Assembly (NCBI GenBank): GCA_023653785.1 | Contig: JAMKCH010012495.1 | Coordinates: 62,001-126,000, forward strand | DNA length: 64,000 nucleotides | Direction of reading: 5' to 3' | Source: Ophioderma brevispina | Taxonomy: Eukaryota > Echinodermata > Ophiuroidea > Amphilepidida > Ophiodermatidae | In this document: one piece after another, positions 38,021-50,105 of the stretch | Layout: every line of letters begins with the position of its first letter | Numbering within the stretch: the stretch's first letter is position 1 | Notes under the pieces: generated by a model | The model's input: only the letters and a program-made list of their open reading frames with translations | Database searches by the model: none | Told to the model about the DNA's origin: nothing | Position numbers and translations under genes: made by a program

Positions 38021-38118
38021 AATCCCAGTGGTAAAATGATAACATTTATTTGAAAATCCCAGTGGTAAAATGATAACATTTGCTTGAAAATCCCAGTGGT
38101 AAAATGATAACATTTATT
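38021..38118 (+). repeat. Three tandem copies of a 34-bp repeat
   Basis: AATCCCAGTGGTAAAATGAT begins at 38,021, 38,055 and 38,089, an exact 34-bp period with one or two changes per copy. C1 has one copy (48,907). There are no spacers, so it is a minisatellite gained in B1 or lost in C1, not a CRISPR array. Confidence 0.95.
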
Positions 38119-38369
38119 GTTCCCTAAACTAGTTTGTGTTCCTTTCTTACATTTCAGACTGCATAATACTGTCGATTGTCCGGAACATACGTTGTCGTCT
38201 TATACATAGGTTTATAAAGAATTTAAGTGCATGGGAATGCAACTGAAACTTCCCTAGGGTAAAGATTGTAAGTGACGGAAAATGATATTGTGGTTTCAAG
38301 AACACGACAGATGTAATAAGTATGGCAACGATATGGCATACTCTCAGCAGTTCAAGAAATTCAACTTAA

Positions 38370-38872
38370 AGAGACACTGGCACATTTGAAAAATCGATAT
38401 TTTTGCATGGTTGTAAGGCTTTTATATACAAAAGCCCTCACCCGAAATGATTAAGACCAAATCAGCTTCCTTATGGGTAAACAGAACGATTTTATAATTT
38501 AACGTCGCCGGCGACACTAAATTCAGCAGACGACGAAAATGGCTTTTAACACAAGGACACGACGCCGTATGCATGTTTTCCACGCTATGCACACTGTTTG
38601 ATCGGTCTATAACCTTTGTGGCTTTAATATCAGTGAGTACGAGTCAAAAATATTCATGTAAGATACACATTTGTTGATTAAACTTATGGAAAACTTAAAA
38701 GTTGGCCTACAAATTACCTGGATGTCTTTGTCCCCATATCAATGTCCCTATCTGTTTTGGGGTATGTTATTTTCATGTGTAAAATATATCTCTGTTATTC
38801 CAATGGCCTAGACTATCATTTGAGAGCAAATTGAAGAAATTTCATATTTTGTGAAAATGTGCCAGTGCCGCT
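38370..38872 (+). mobile_element. TTAA-1 MITE, 503 bp, copy in B1 (left)
   Basis: TTAA at 38,366-38,369 and 38,873-38,876 flank inverted ends AGAGACACTGGCACATTTG and, from the other strand, AGCGGCACTGGCACATTTT. No coding. The interior holds a GTCGCCGGCGAC palindrome. C1 has no insert here (near 49,170: AACTTCAAGGTTTTTG). TTAA duplications point to a piggyBac or Kolobok transposase acting in trans. Confidence 0.92.
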
Positions 38873-39040
38873 TTAAGGTTTTTGTACTTATTAAGTAGGC
38901 CACACAATCGAGTTATCTCGTGCAGAGTTACGCATTTCCTCTGAATTTTATATTATTATTCATTGTTTAATTCCAGGAATATATAAAAACTACTTAATAG
39001 GGAAAATCAATAATAACATTTGTCCTTAATTAATAATACT

Positions 39041-39240
39041 TTGGCTGACACCCCTTTGCTGGAGGGGGGTTCATGAAAAGATACTTATGCAAAAGTTACA
39101 CAAATACAAAAAGAAATATGAGTCTGAAAAAGTATATCGTTAGTTGTAAAACTTGCAAAATATAGTTTGTGGGTCCCTAGGAACTCCCCTGTCAATTTAA
39201 GTGTTAAAGAAGAGTTTCATTGCTTATTTGACAAAGACAT
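39041..39240 (+). repeat. Single-copy form of a segment duplicated in C1
   Basis: The stretch from TTTGGCTGACACCC to GTTAAAGAAGAGTTTCATTG occurs once here but twice in tandem in C1 (49,668-50,105). Confidence 0.8.
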
Positions 39241-40001
39241 TTAGTCTTTAACAGTTTTCATATGCTTGTCATTCTTTCAATTTCACTTTCACATAATTAA
39301 AAACAAAATGTGATTTATATTTCTCCTAGGAAAAGCATAACTTTTCAATAGTTTCCAGTCAAGTTGGAGGTCGCATCTCTGCTCCTCTGTCGTCGTACGT
39401 CTTCTGTTTGCGATCTAAAACAATTTCCCATGCGGAATAGGAAAAATGCACTTTAATCACTGCTAGTTATTGCTTGTGAACTTTCTCGCATTCTATGGCG
39501 TCATATGATATTTTCTGATGTTTGTGAAGCATATTCCGACTAGTGTTTGCTCTTTAACTTGTGGGCAGACCAGTTTTCATTAGAGTGTTATTACACGTCA
39601 CGACAGAGTTATTGACCATACGATATACGATGCAACCAACCAGTCACCGTTTTTTCTTTGTCCTTCAACTCTTGCTTTTCCATGTCCACACGTCATGTTT
39701 AATTCACGTTTGTTCACGGTATTTGACATTTTAATCCCGCAAATAGCAAAGTAATTGAAAAATGAAAAAGTAGCAAATAATGAAGAACCACAGAGCCTTC
39801 CCAATCTGTCATCGTATGCTCTTTTGGCGAATTTCGTGTTCTATAGCGATTCGCTAATGCAAGCAATGTATTGGACTTCATTGAGATAAAAAAAACAACG
39901 TACAAGTTTGTTAATCAAGTTCAAACTTGACATTTTGTTTTCTTTTTCATAAAAATTGTAGGACTGTCGTGAATAGTTCCGTAAATGTTCGTATTCCTTA
40001 A

Positions 40002-40234
40002 AGTGACATGAGGGGAAGAAAAACCGCAAACCTTGTTTTGAACTCGCCTGCCTATCGTAATCGCCCCTATAGAAAACCATACTTTAATTTTCTGTCGTGC
40101 ACGATAGAAAATACTAAATGATCATATTATTACACAAAGGTGGTGTGATCTAATACATTGGTAAGCATTCCAAATATGAAAAAAGTAGGTTAAAAAATGA
40201 GGGCGTTTCGTTCTGGAAATGTCCTCGTGTCTCT
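40002..40234 (+). mobile_element. TTAA-2 MITE, 233 bp, copy in B1
   Basis: TTAA at 39,998-40,001 and 40,235-40,238 bracket ends AGTGACATGAGGGG and, from the right, AGAGACACGAGGACA. The interior is non-coding and contains TCGTGCACGA. C1 holds the same insert (50,917-51,133), so it predates the B-C duplication. Confidence 0.9.
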
Positions 40235-40439
40235 TTAACTATTGCGTCTACTCGCTAGGCGTCTTTTCAAGCCTGTTTTATTTTAACTAATTCTAACTTG
40301 AATCAAGTTAAAAGTATAACCAGTGAAAGTACCATGCCAAAATCTGATTTGTGGAGGGTGTAGGTGGTCATAATAATACAATGTTTTATCTGACTTCTGT
40401 GTCTCTTTCTCGCTGTCTCCGTCTATCTGTCTGTGCTAA

Positions 40440-40560
40440 TTGAGGTATACTTGTATATTCCTTATGTATTGCTTTATTCCGTCATGACTCGTGTGTCTAA
40501 TTTTGCTACTTGTGTGTCTAGCTTTAACAAAAGAAAAGTCACACAAGTATACTTGCGTTA
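40440..40560. repeat. Short interspersed repeat H, copy 2
   Basis: Begins GAGGTATACTTGT and ends CACAAGTATACTTGCG, an inverted pair; a 12-base word CTTGTGTGTCTA-like is partly repeated inside. Same family as 15,731-15,836 and 51,340-51,461. Confidence 0.7.
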
Positions 40561-42295
40561 ACTTGTCTCTCTCTTTCTATTTGTCTATGCCTCTCTCTTC
40601 TCTTTCTCTTGTTCTTAATTTCTTCTCCCGGTTGGATTACGTGATATGATATTGCTCCCGTAGCGTACCAAGAAAAAAATCATTGCAGTCCTACACTTGT
40701 GTCTAACACAGACCAAGATAACTACCAGGATGGGTCTCCTTTTCCTGCACCACAACATAGAAAAGCTTTACATTTAACTAATATGGGTGTTTACATTTTG
40801 TAAAAAAAGAGTAGTAACTAATATATTGTTTCGTATACGCTTCACTTCTCTGCCACAGATAGGTAATGATGCTGACATTACTGACAGCATTTCATCAACA
40901 TTGTAAGGCATGCAGTCATCAGCTCACAGACCATATTGTATAATGTACTAATAATTATAATATCATCTAATCCACCTGTTACTAGTCTCGGGTCAATATG
41001 ACAACCCTGAAGTGCGTACAATGTCTGAATGAGTTTTGTGTTAAAGACATGCTAGAAACACTGTATATTCTGGCAAGAAGTCAACAAGTTGAATTTCCGT
41101 GGCCAGAATACCATGTAACTTTTGTTGTTTTACTGTTTTATAGTATGTAAAAATCCCATTTTTTTAATTTGTGGAAGAGAATTCAGTAAGTGTCCATTCC
41201 AATATGTCTTTGTTTCCTTATGCCATGGCGTCCCTTTAATGTTATCTTAATGCATCCAATTTTCCCAAGCTTTGTCAAATTACTAGTCCGTCACGTCTTT
41301 ACAAATGACTGGTGATTGGTTTGGGTTTCGCTTCATTACTCTTTTAAAAGCATGAAAGACATGTACGAGGTTCCAAATGTCAACTTGGTGCTTTGCCAGA
41401 CGTACACGTTGCGTAAATCACGTTAACATGAAACTCTGCTTGTAGGTAACTAAAGTCCCAAAAGATGGTTATATCATCACCTTTCATCTAAGTAACGTCA
41501 ATGAACGCAATTTATTTGAAATTCAAGTTATCATGACAGCCATTCAACATTATTAATAAATTTCAATTGTGATATGCAATTAGCATTTTCAGGTGTCGTT
41601 TTCAACGTTGTAATTAACACTTCATGCAAGCTTCGCATATTAGATTGCCTATTATTTTACTTACACATTATGTATAAACAGAGACAAGGCTACTTAAACC
41701 AATGGTTTTAAAAACGTGTTTTTGTAATGCAATTGCTAAAACACGCGCGTACGCTTGCGTATAATCTAGTAACTATTAAAAATAAACTAAAAATCAGAAA
41801 TTATTCCAAATTCATAACATAATTTTGGAATCCAAACTTTGTGAAATGTTGGTGGAATTTGCGAAATAAGAGGGTGGAATTAGCACATGGATACATTTGA
41901 AATCACGTCAAATTGTGTTTGAATGCACAGTAATATGTTTGACCCATTTCAAGGATGAAAAGGGTATAGTTTGTCGTTTGACTGAGTCTCAATCGTTAAA
42001 CGGCCACAGCCCTAAGATGGATCAAGGTCATTCTTGAGTAAAATACCAGTGCTTCTCGAATGTTCAGATTTTGTTGGTAATGATATTATGGTAGAGTAGA
42101 TGGATGCGAAAGAAAGTGTGAGAGAGAGTGATAGAGAGTGTGTGTGTTTGTGTTGTGTGCGAATGTGTGCGTTTGTTTGATTGTATTTAATCTTTGCGGA
42201 TCTTTGCGAATCTAAATTTCACTCCCTAATTTGCTTTTTACGAAATAATGTGCAATATAGTACTGTGCTTTATTCCGTCACCCATTAAAACTTAA

Positions 42296-42812
42296 AGCGA
42301 CACTGGCACATTTTCCCAACATATCAAAATGATAGGCTAGGTCATTGGAAGAACAGAGATATATTTTACACATAAAAATAACAAACACCAAAACAGATAG
42401 GGACATTGATATGAGGATAAAGACATCCAGGTAGGTAATTTGTAGGCCAACTTTTAAGTTTTCCATAACTTTAATCAACAAATGTGAATATTTTTTACTC
42501 GTACTCACTGATATTAAAACCACAAAGGTTATAGACCGATCAAACAGTGTGCATAGCGTGGGAAATATGGATACGGCGTGCGTTGTGTTCTTGTCGTTTT
42601 TAAAAAACAGCCATTTTCGTCGTCTGCTGAATTTAACGTCGCCGGCGACGTTAAATTATAAAATCGTTCTGTTTACCCATAAGGAAGCTGATTTGGTCTT
42701 AATCGTTTCGGGTGAGGGCTTTTGTATATAAAAGACTTACAACCATGCAAAAATATCGATTTTGAAAAATCGTGGTGAAGGCGCACTATTTTTCAAATGT
42801 GTCAGTGTCTCT
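42296..42812 (-). mobile_element. TTAA-1 MITE, 517 bp, copy at the B1-B2 border
   Basis: TTAA at 42,292-42,295 and 42,813-42,816 flank ends AGCGACACTGGCACATTTT and, from the right, AGAGACACTGACACATTTG. It is inverted relative to the copy at 38,370 and about 90% alike by eye. It contains a perfect 28-bp palindrome at 42,630-42,657 centred on GTCGCCGGCGAC. The matching C1 place (53,128: CCCTTAGTGCCGGGG) is empty. Target TTAA lies at the edge of an older F1 MITE, so the insertion is nested. Confidence 0.92.
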
Positions 42813-42816
42813 TTAA

Positions 42817-42940
42817 GTGACGGGGGGGGGGGGGAAGGGGTTCCTATGGACCCCAACATTTGTTTGCGCGTTGGCCGCTTTACGTGTGGGATTTTTTTTG
42901 TCGAAATGTTTGTAATTGTCTGACTTTTAAATGCTCTTCT
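42817..42940 (-). mobile_element. F1 MITE fragment in B
   Basis: GTGACGGGGGG, TTCCTATGGACCCC, ACATTTGTTTGCGCG, TTGGCCGCTTTACG and GTAATTGTCTGACTT follow the reverse complement of the complete F1 copy at 58,535-58,763. Only about half of the element is present. Its inner end coincides with the place where homology to A2 begins, so it sits on a rearrangement breakpoint. Confidence 0.8.
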
Positions 42941-43899
42941 TTTCTTTGCTGCCTTCTTCTTTATAAATATTGACAAAAGTATAATAAAACTCAGCCGATT
43001 GCTGAGAAAATTTTGATAAAGCGAGGGTTAGGTGATTTATTGTACGTGCTTGTGCATGGAATTCATGTAGCAAATTGTGTCCTCTATCCCTAAAAAATGA
43101 ACATCACAACATAAAATATTGTTCTTTTTTTTTAAATGAGCATCACAACATAAAAAGTGACAAGATTACAAATGGATTTCGTTGAAAAATATTTTGTCAT
43201 CGTGAATTATATTCTTATTGTTGTCTTGCAGCAAGCTCATGTTTGACATAATTGCCATTATCTCTCAACTAAGTCATTGGGTTCTCTTGACATTCTCATC
43301 TTGTCCTTTTTTTGGCTCGAAATCGATCATAATTAGTAAATATTAAAATGACAAACCTCACGGCCTGACTGATTGATAGATAGATTCTTTTCATTGGGGG
43401 TTGCCGAACTTGGTTGCCTTGGGTCTCGCTTCAGATAAGTTTTGACAGTCTTAACGTATATAACCATTCTATCTTCTCATCATGTATCGAAACGAGTCAT
43501 GCACTTTGTCACTGTCTTTTTAACATGACATTTGTATCCGCATTTTAATGGTAGGTCTAGATTCTTCCTTTCGGTAATGCCCTCTAAACCGATGATACAT
43601 TTGTAATATTAGACACTGAATGCCTGAATATACATTTGCATATTGTGTTTCACGCAATGTATAATTTTCAACCGTATTTGCTACATGATACCTTACTTAT
43701 ATCGAACACCAAGTCACTTTACAAAGCAATTCGGTATTTGTTAAATGTGCGTAATGGTTCTATTGTCATCCTGATGTTTGACAGTTTTTTATTGCTTTCT
43801 TGTGCGATATTTCTATAATTATATCAGCAAAGAATACAACGAAGTGATCGAAAATATTAGAGTAATATTTCACATCTAAAAACTTGTTTAGTCTAGGTT

Positions 43900-44370
43900 T
43901 AAAATCTTCTGTTATTCTTTGTTCTTTTGGTTTATCTTCTTCTTCATATTCTGCTTCTGTTGATCATTCTTTTTCGTCTTCTGTTCTTGTTCTGCCTTGT
44001 TTTTTATTCTGTTATTTCTATATGATCGTCCTCTTCATGTTTTTCTTCTTTATTTCTTCTTCTTTATGATCTTCATTTAGTCATCTTCTTCTTCATCTTC
44101 AACATCTTCTTCTTCTTCGTCGTTTTTCCTGTTTTCCCTTCGTTACATGTATCACTAAAAGGTATCTTGATATGATTTGTCGTTGAGTAATGACTGCTCT
44201 TCATCATCAACGTATTTTCTTTTTCGTCTTCTTCGTCCTAGTCTTCTTCTTCTTCTTCGTCTTATTCGTCTCTTCGTCGCCATCATCGTCCTTTTCTTAG
44301 TCGTCGTCTTCGTCGCCGTCTTCTTGTCCCTGTTCATCTTCTCCTCCTACTCCTTCGTCGTCGTCGTGTC
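43900..44370 (+). repeat. TTC/TCG trinucleotide tract, copy B
   Basis: The B2 counterpart of 26,220-26,650 and 55,410-55,910. Open frames on both strands are composition artefacts. Confidence 0.9.
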
Positions 44371-45520
44371 ATGTGATACAGGTCTATTTTTGATTTGATT
44401 TTGAGTGAGGCAGTGTTTGCTTTCATAGTGTCCCCATTTTTCAATAACCAGTTAAAAAAAGCAACTTCAAGTTCATCATATCTGGGTTAGTAGGTGCCCT
44501 GTAGCCGTCGGCATGTTAAGGCATATTAGATACGTCAATAAGCCTACTTAGACTGCTAAATTCAACAAGGTTACGTTTTTACTTGATATCCAAAGAATAC
44601 AACAGTTTTAGTTTACATAGCTGGATTGTCTAGAGCTTCGTATAGGTAAAGATTAATCAATATACGTTATATATATAATGCATGTTAGATGCCTGTAGAT
44701 TTCAGGTGACCAAATATATTATTGAAACGTTAATCTTGTTACCACTTCGCTAACGACACAATGATACGGGTAGCATTTACAGGATGCTCTCCTTTGTCAA
44801 TGCAGCAAGACATGCCGTTGGCTTTATTTTGACAAACGCAATCAGATGGTCAACGGACTTAAAGCAAACGAAGCATTCCATGAGCCAATTTTCAAATATA
44901 GAGTGTAATGATTGAAATTATTGATTCTTAATGTAAATGTGTGTATTTAATTCCGTGCTGGGCATGAAGGTATTAGCGGTTAATGTCGCTGTCGCACAGT
45001 CAGATTGCCTTCCAGCTTGCGCAGACAGGAAGTTGGTTGAAACGAAAGAATCATTTGGACTGCTATGATGACGTTATAAAATATTCATACCACAACTGAT
45101 TTACCTTACACCCTTTATAGTTACTATTTAAATAAGTGGTAAATCATAAAATTGAAGACAAAAATCGTTAAAATCAGATTTTTGTGCATTGCTGTAATTA
45201 AGTATAAGCTATCCTATCATATACCCTAAAGTGTTGAATGCAAGGCAACTCAATAAGAACAAAATCAATATTTTAGTCATTACTGTTCGTACGGAAACTC
45301 ACTTCAACAAGTAATTGATTGGGGATTTTATATCTTGAACACTGCTATTTTCTTCCTTTTCTCTCAAATTTTCAGTTGCAAAACGATTAGGAGAATCTCT
45401 CCAACGTATCTTTTACTTAAAGTTCTTTCTACAAATTTCAAAATATGTTGACTCTTTCGGGATAGTGTCTTTAAATCGCACAAAACTCAATGTTAAAATT
45501 ATTTTTATTTGTACTTAAAG

Positions 45521-45610
45521 TCATCATCATCATCATCATCGTCGTCGTAGTCGTAGTCGTAGTCGTAGTCGTAGTCGTAGTCGTCGTCGTAGTCGTCGTC
45601 GTCACCATCA
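45521..45610 (+). repeat. TCA then GTAGTC microsatellite
   Basis: TCATCA repeats pass into a regular GTAGTC hexamer run (about seven units) and then GTCGTC. It takes the place of the long CAC/CAT tract and MITE found in A2. Confidence 0.95.
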
Positions 45611-46597
45611 CACTCAAGAACGTCTTAATAATGTATAGTCACGAAGAACTCTAGAAGGTGCTCAAAATGTATCCAACTCGGTTAGTTAGCCTACTTCTCT
45701 CCCATCATCTAATGTGTCATTTGAATGTTTCGAGGTCGATGTTTGTAGTTGTAATACCGATACCAACAATGGTTGAAAATTATAGACAATAGTCGGTTAG
45801 CGCGATATCTACATTTAAACGGCTGTGTTGGTGTAATGAAACTGAGATTCCATCTAAGGAGCATACACATTAGCTACCATGTCAACATAAACGGAATAAA
45901 CCGTGGCCTTGTAGACGAGGCATAGTGCTGAAATAAATGGAGGACAGTGTATGACACGGGTACGGGTACCAAGACACATAAGCATGCACAATATAGATCC
46001 TTAAGGCCAATACCCTATTACTAATGTTATATGGTTGCCCTCAAAAGCGATCATAACCGTCTTTGCTCTGCTTCTGTCCACTTTGCACAATTTAATTTGG
46101 TTATGACTAACAAATAATACTGGGATCAACTTTGAATTCCCCAAAACACCTGCAAAACTGAACGCGTGAACTGCAACAATATCATGTAAATCCCCACTGT
46201 AGAATTGCCACATAACCTTCTGTGAAATACCTTTGATTGCTTATTCTAGACCAAACGGCGCAGCCCTTTCTGCCTGTAAATTATATAAGGCCAATCTTCC
46301 GGGAAATTGAAGAATTTTACTATGTCATGGGAGTCCATTATAGGATGAAAATCAGCGATAAAGATGAGAAGAACGTGACACAGTGTAGCCCGGGGAGTTA
46401 ATAGAGTGACCAAAAGCCATCCCTTTGACCTTTATGTTGTCCTCTGAGGCTGCTACTTTCTACATATTTTCATGTATGATGTCATCTGGGAAGGTGTGTG
46501 CACGTATTGTATTGTATTTGATGATAAAATTCATTTTGAAGAGAATGGCCATATCTTCAGAAGGCAAAACTTTTTTTCAAGAATAAAGAACAATGTT

Positions 46598-46745
46598 TTT
46601 TTTATTGTTTTTTCCTCTATCAATATATAACAATTCCAATCATGACCAATGAGAACTCGTCAAAGAGTTTTGTATTTCAGAAAAAGACACAGAATCACAC
46701 AAGACAGTACAAAAACGGACAAAACAAAAACAGACATCAAACACA
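46598..46745 (-). mobile_element. 148-bp retroposon with 16-bp target duplication
   Basis: AATAAAGAACAATGTT at 46,582-46,597 is repeated with one change at 46,746-46,761. The insert between them starts with a T-rich run; read on the minus strand it ends in an A-rich AACAATAAAAAAA tail. A2 (30,064) and C2 (60,232) have the single uninterrupted target. A poly(A)-like tail plus a direct target duplication of this length means insertion by reverse transcription: a 5'-truncated LINE end or a SINE. Confidence 0.88.
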
Positions 46746-48160
46746 AATAAAGAACAACGTTAACCTCAGTCAGTTACTTTATTCTGCAGCAAAACTTGAT
46801 AAGTTTCAAAATGAAACCAATAAATCACACGCCCTCATTTGTTGTCGACGATCCGATTTTGGTACTCCGTCAAAGTTGTTTTTTACATTAAAGATCTGTA
46901 TGTCTAAATAACGAATGTAAAAAAATGTGGACCTGATTTTAATTAATCAAGTTGCACAGATAAATTTATACTTTTTGTAAGTTTTCTTGCTTTTTTGGAC
47001 TTGGAGTTGGTATTCGTTTATCTTCTCAATTAATTTGTTCAAAGCTTTTTAGTGTCTATGGTTGAGAAATCCGGCTCCAAACCATGCTTGTTTTCTGATG
47101 GGATAAATGTACCTAGTCCAGGTTCTTTAGGCTGGTTTTTATCTATTATATCGGTGATTAGGTTTTCAAATAGTAGGTAAGAATCTTCCACAGATGTGGA
47201 TCGCTTTCTTTTACTATTTCTAATATAAATTTCGGATATAAATACACGAATATATTGTGGCTTCTTGTCTGATGTCGTTCTGAAGTTTAATCCTTTGATT
47301 TAAATGTAGCTTAGTCAATTTATTATAGTAGTAGTAGACTAGTAGATAGAAATAGGTTTCTGCCAATGACCGTTAGGCACGATACCGAAGTAATTTCATT
47401 TACCATGTAAATTTTACGTGTTAAACGCTGTTAACGCAGCTTATAATAACACGATTATTGTAAATTGAATGTTTATTTTTCATTTAATTATTTCAATTGC
47501 AACTACTTCACACAGTTGCAAGTTTCGTTTTGTTTGTTTGATATTTATTCATTTATTTAACACTAAAAAAACAAAGATTCATTTTTCTTGAAACTATATA
47601 CTGAGATGAGATATAATTATAATTAGAGATAAGATGAGAGAGAGAGATTCGTTTGTTTTACGTTGCGTTGAACGAACAATCAGCAACTATTAACAAGGAG
47701 TTGGAAGATATATCTGGGTAAGGCTAAAAATAAGCCACTACCAAAATACACAAAAAAGGGTTGATGCGAGCGTCGACTTACCGCTTTCTGCTTATCCTAT
47801 GAGCCGTATCAGACATGTAGCTGTGTATTTGTTTGTGTTCTTGCAAACTAGCTTAGTAGTGAAAGAAAAACATGTGTAACCAACGTGTTGTTGACATCTA
47901 GACTTTATATGAAGGAATAAGGCTAAGGGTGGGTAATAACAGTTGCTTTTTCACAAATTATAAATCTTGACTAAAGAAAGAAGATCCGCGAATTTTATAA
48001 CATTTGCATTTCAATGATGATTGAACTTAGTTTTTAGCTTAGTATTTCACACAATGATTTAGGTTAGTATATGACCAGAATTTATGTATATGAAAAAAAA
48101 ACACGATTTTTTTGAAAATGCGGGCACCCTCATCGGAAATCTCTCGAGTCAGCCTTTATC

Positions 48161-48478
48161 CCTCGTCTTACCAAAGGGGGGGGGGGTAGTGAACTCGCTC
48201 CTCCGGTGCGCTTAAAATGCCAAAAAAGCTTTCGTAAAATGCTTATAGGTGATCGTTTTCTTTCATCTTTTATGGTCATTTTAGCCGAAAAAACAATGAT
48301 AAGGAAAACAACTTTCACCGGGGGTAGGGTAGCCGTAAGTGTGAAGGGTAGGGGGTGTGCCACCCAAGGATATTTTATGATGCATTTGAAAATATTATGC
48401 CACAGTATGACTCTAAAAATATGTTTAGTAAAACTAGCCAATTTCCATCATTTTAGAGCTGGGAAAACGCATGGAAAT
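48161..48478 (+). mobile_element. F2 MITE, right-truncated, at the B2-C1 junction
   Basis: Starts CCCTCGTCTTACCAAAGGG with an 11-base G run, and its body matches C2 62,400-62,640 (TAGGTGATCGTTTTC, CACCCAAGGATATTTTATG, ATCATTTTAGAGCTG). It breaks off after ACGCATGGAAATG into a T run and an 18-base-scale G run (48,490-48,527), where unit C begins. It therefore marks the duplication junction. Confidence 0.8.
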
Positions 48479-49189
48479 GTAATTAATTGTTTTTTTTTTT
48501 TTTGGGGAGGGGGGGGGGGGGGGGGGTTGAAAAAGTACACAGTTTAGAAAAGTGTCATTCAACTAATGCGGTAGCTATATATCTGTTGGAATCGTAGCAA
48601 TTCTCTTAAATGAGTTGATAAAAGCTCAATCTCTTAATAAATAAATAAATGTGATGCAAATGGAAAATACACAATATATGGCACATACCTTCAAATCATA
48701 GTAGTCCTACCCTTGTTTATACTGTATTGCTAGTTGTAATTAAACTTTAAACAAGGGTGCTATGACCCTCATTGATGGACTACGTTAGTTGAAAATCTGA
48801 AAATTAAAATTGTTGACAAAACAAGGTAGAAGAAAATTTACATTGGTGTTAAAATTAAAATCGTGTCCAAATCGTGGTTTAGTTATATCCCAGCCACCAC
48901 GTGAAAATCCCAGTGGTAAAATGATAACATTTATTGTTCCATAAACTAGTTTGTGATCCTTTCTTACATTTTAGACGGCATATACTGTCGATTGTCCGGA
49001 ACATACGTTGTCGTCTAATACATAGGTTTATAAAGAATTTAAGTGCATGGGAATGCAACTGAAACTTCCCTAGGGTAAAGATTGTAAGTGACGGAAAATG
49101 AAATTGTGGTTTCAAGAACACGGCAGATGTAATATAAGTATGGCATACTCACAGCAGTTCAAGAACTTCAAGGTTTTTGTACTTTTTAA

Positions 49190-49532
49190 AGGTCCATGGC
49201 CCGATCGCTAATAGCCTCTTCCCAGAAGTCCAGATTTTACCGGAAGTGGCCACAATTTTGGTATCACAAGAAAGCTACTATTTTTCTCATTTACCCTGTG
49301 AAATCTTAGGGCTAAATGATGTTTGGTTTGGAAGTTATGAGTGAAAATGTGCCCCTTTTTGGTCGACCAATATTAATTTTACACAGTACTCTATGGGGCT
49401 TACAAAATTTCGTTTAGCTCTCACATCAAAACGGATTGAAATATCGGCGTGGAACTTTACAGATGGAGTTTTAGGGTGAAGGCCAATCTATCAAGATGAA
49501 AATTTCATATACTTAAATCGGGCCATCCTCCT
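49190..49532. mobile_element. TTAA-3 MITE, 343 bp, in C1 only
   Basis: TTAA at 49,186-49,189 and 49,533-49,536 flank ends AGGTCCATGGCCCGAT and, from the right, AGGAGGATGGCCCGAT (13 of 16 match). B1 shows the empty site with a single TTAA at 38,891-38,894 between the same flanks (GTACTTA and GTAGGCCACAC). No coding. Confidence 0.95.
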
Positions 49533-49667
49533 TTAAGTAGGCCACACAATCGAGTTATCTCGTGGAGAGTAACGCATTTCCTCTGAATTTTATATTATTA
49601 TTCATTGTTTGATTACAAGAATATATAAATTACTTAAATGGGAAAAAAATCTTAAAAACTTGTCTTA

Positions 49668-50105
49668 ATTAATTGATATTTTGACTGACACTCCCTTAGC
49701 TGGAGGGAGGTTCATGAAAAGATGCGAATGCAAAAGTTACACAAATACAAAATGAAATACCGTTAGTTGTAAAACTGGCAAACTATAGTTTTTGGGTCCC
49801 TAGGAACCTCCTTGTCCATTTAAGTATTAAAGAAGAGTTTCATTGCTTATTTGACTAATTTTTCATTGCTTATTTGACTAATTTTTCATTGCTTATTTGA
49901 CAAATTAATTAATATTTTGACTGACACTCCCTTTGCGGGGGGGGGGCATGAAAAGATGCGTATGCAAAAGTTACACAAATGCAAAAAGATATATGAGTCT
50001 GAAAAAGTATATCGTTAGTTGTAAAACTGGCAAACTATAGTTTTTGGGTCCCTAGGAACACCCTTGTCCATTTAAGTGTTAAAGAAGAGTTTCATTGCTT
50101 ATTTG
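49668..50105 (+). repeat. 237-bp tandem duplication in C1
   Basis: ATTTTGACTGACACTCCC occurs near 49,678 and 49,915, and the following text (CATGAAAAGATGCG, GTTACACAAAT, TTTTTGGGTCCCTAGGAAC, GAAGAGTTTCATTGC) is repeated in order. Between the copies a 25-bp word (TTTCATTGCTTATTTGACTA plus five bases) is tripled. B1 has one copy. Confidence 0.9.

Larger units (their letters stand above)
37627..48520 (+). repeat. Tandem duplication unit B (B1+B2)
   Basis: Starts GTTTGAAAAAGTACAC and is followed 10.9 kb later by unit C starting GGTTGAAAAAGTACAC at 48,526; order and orientation are the same throughout. B1 is 37,627-42,935, B2 is 42,936-48,520. Large differences from C are insertions listed separately (38,370; 42,296; 46,598) and C-only insertions (49,190; 53,792; 55,936; 57,704; 59,074; 60,852). 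No conserved reading frame was found in common with C, so the unit looks non-coding. Confidence 0.92.

Noticed and set aside
38021..38118. CRISPR-like direct repeats
   Set aside because: The 34-bp units are head-to-tail without spacers in clearly eukaryotic, transposon-rich DNA.
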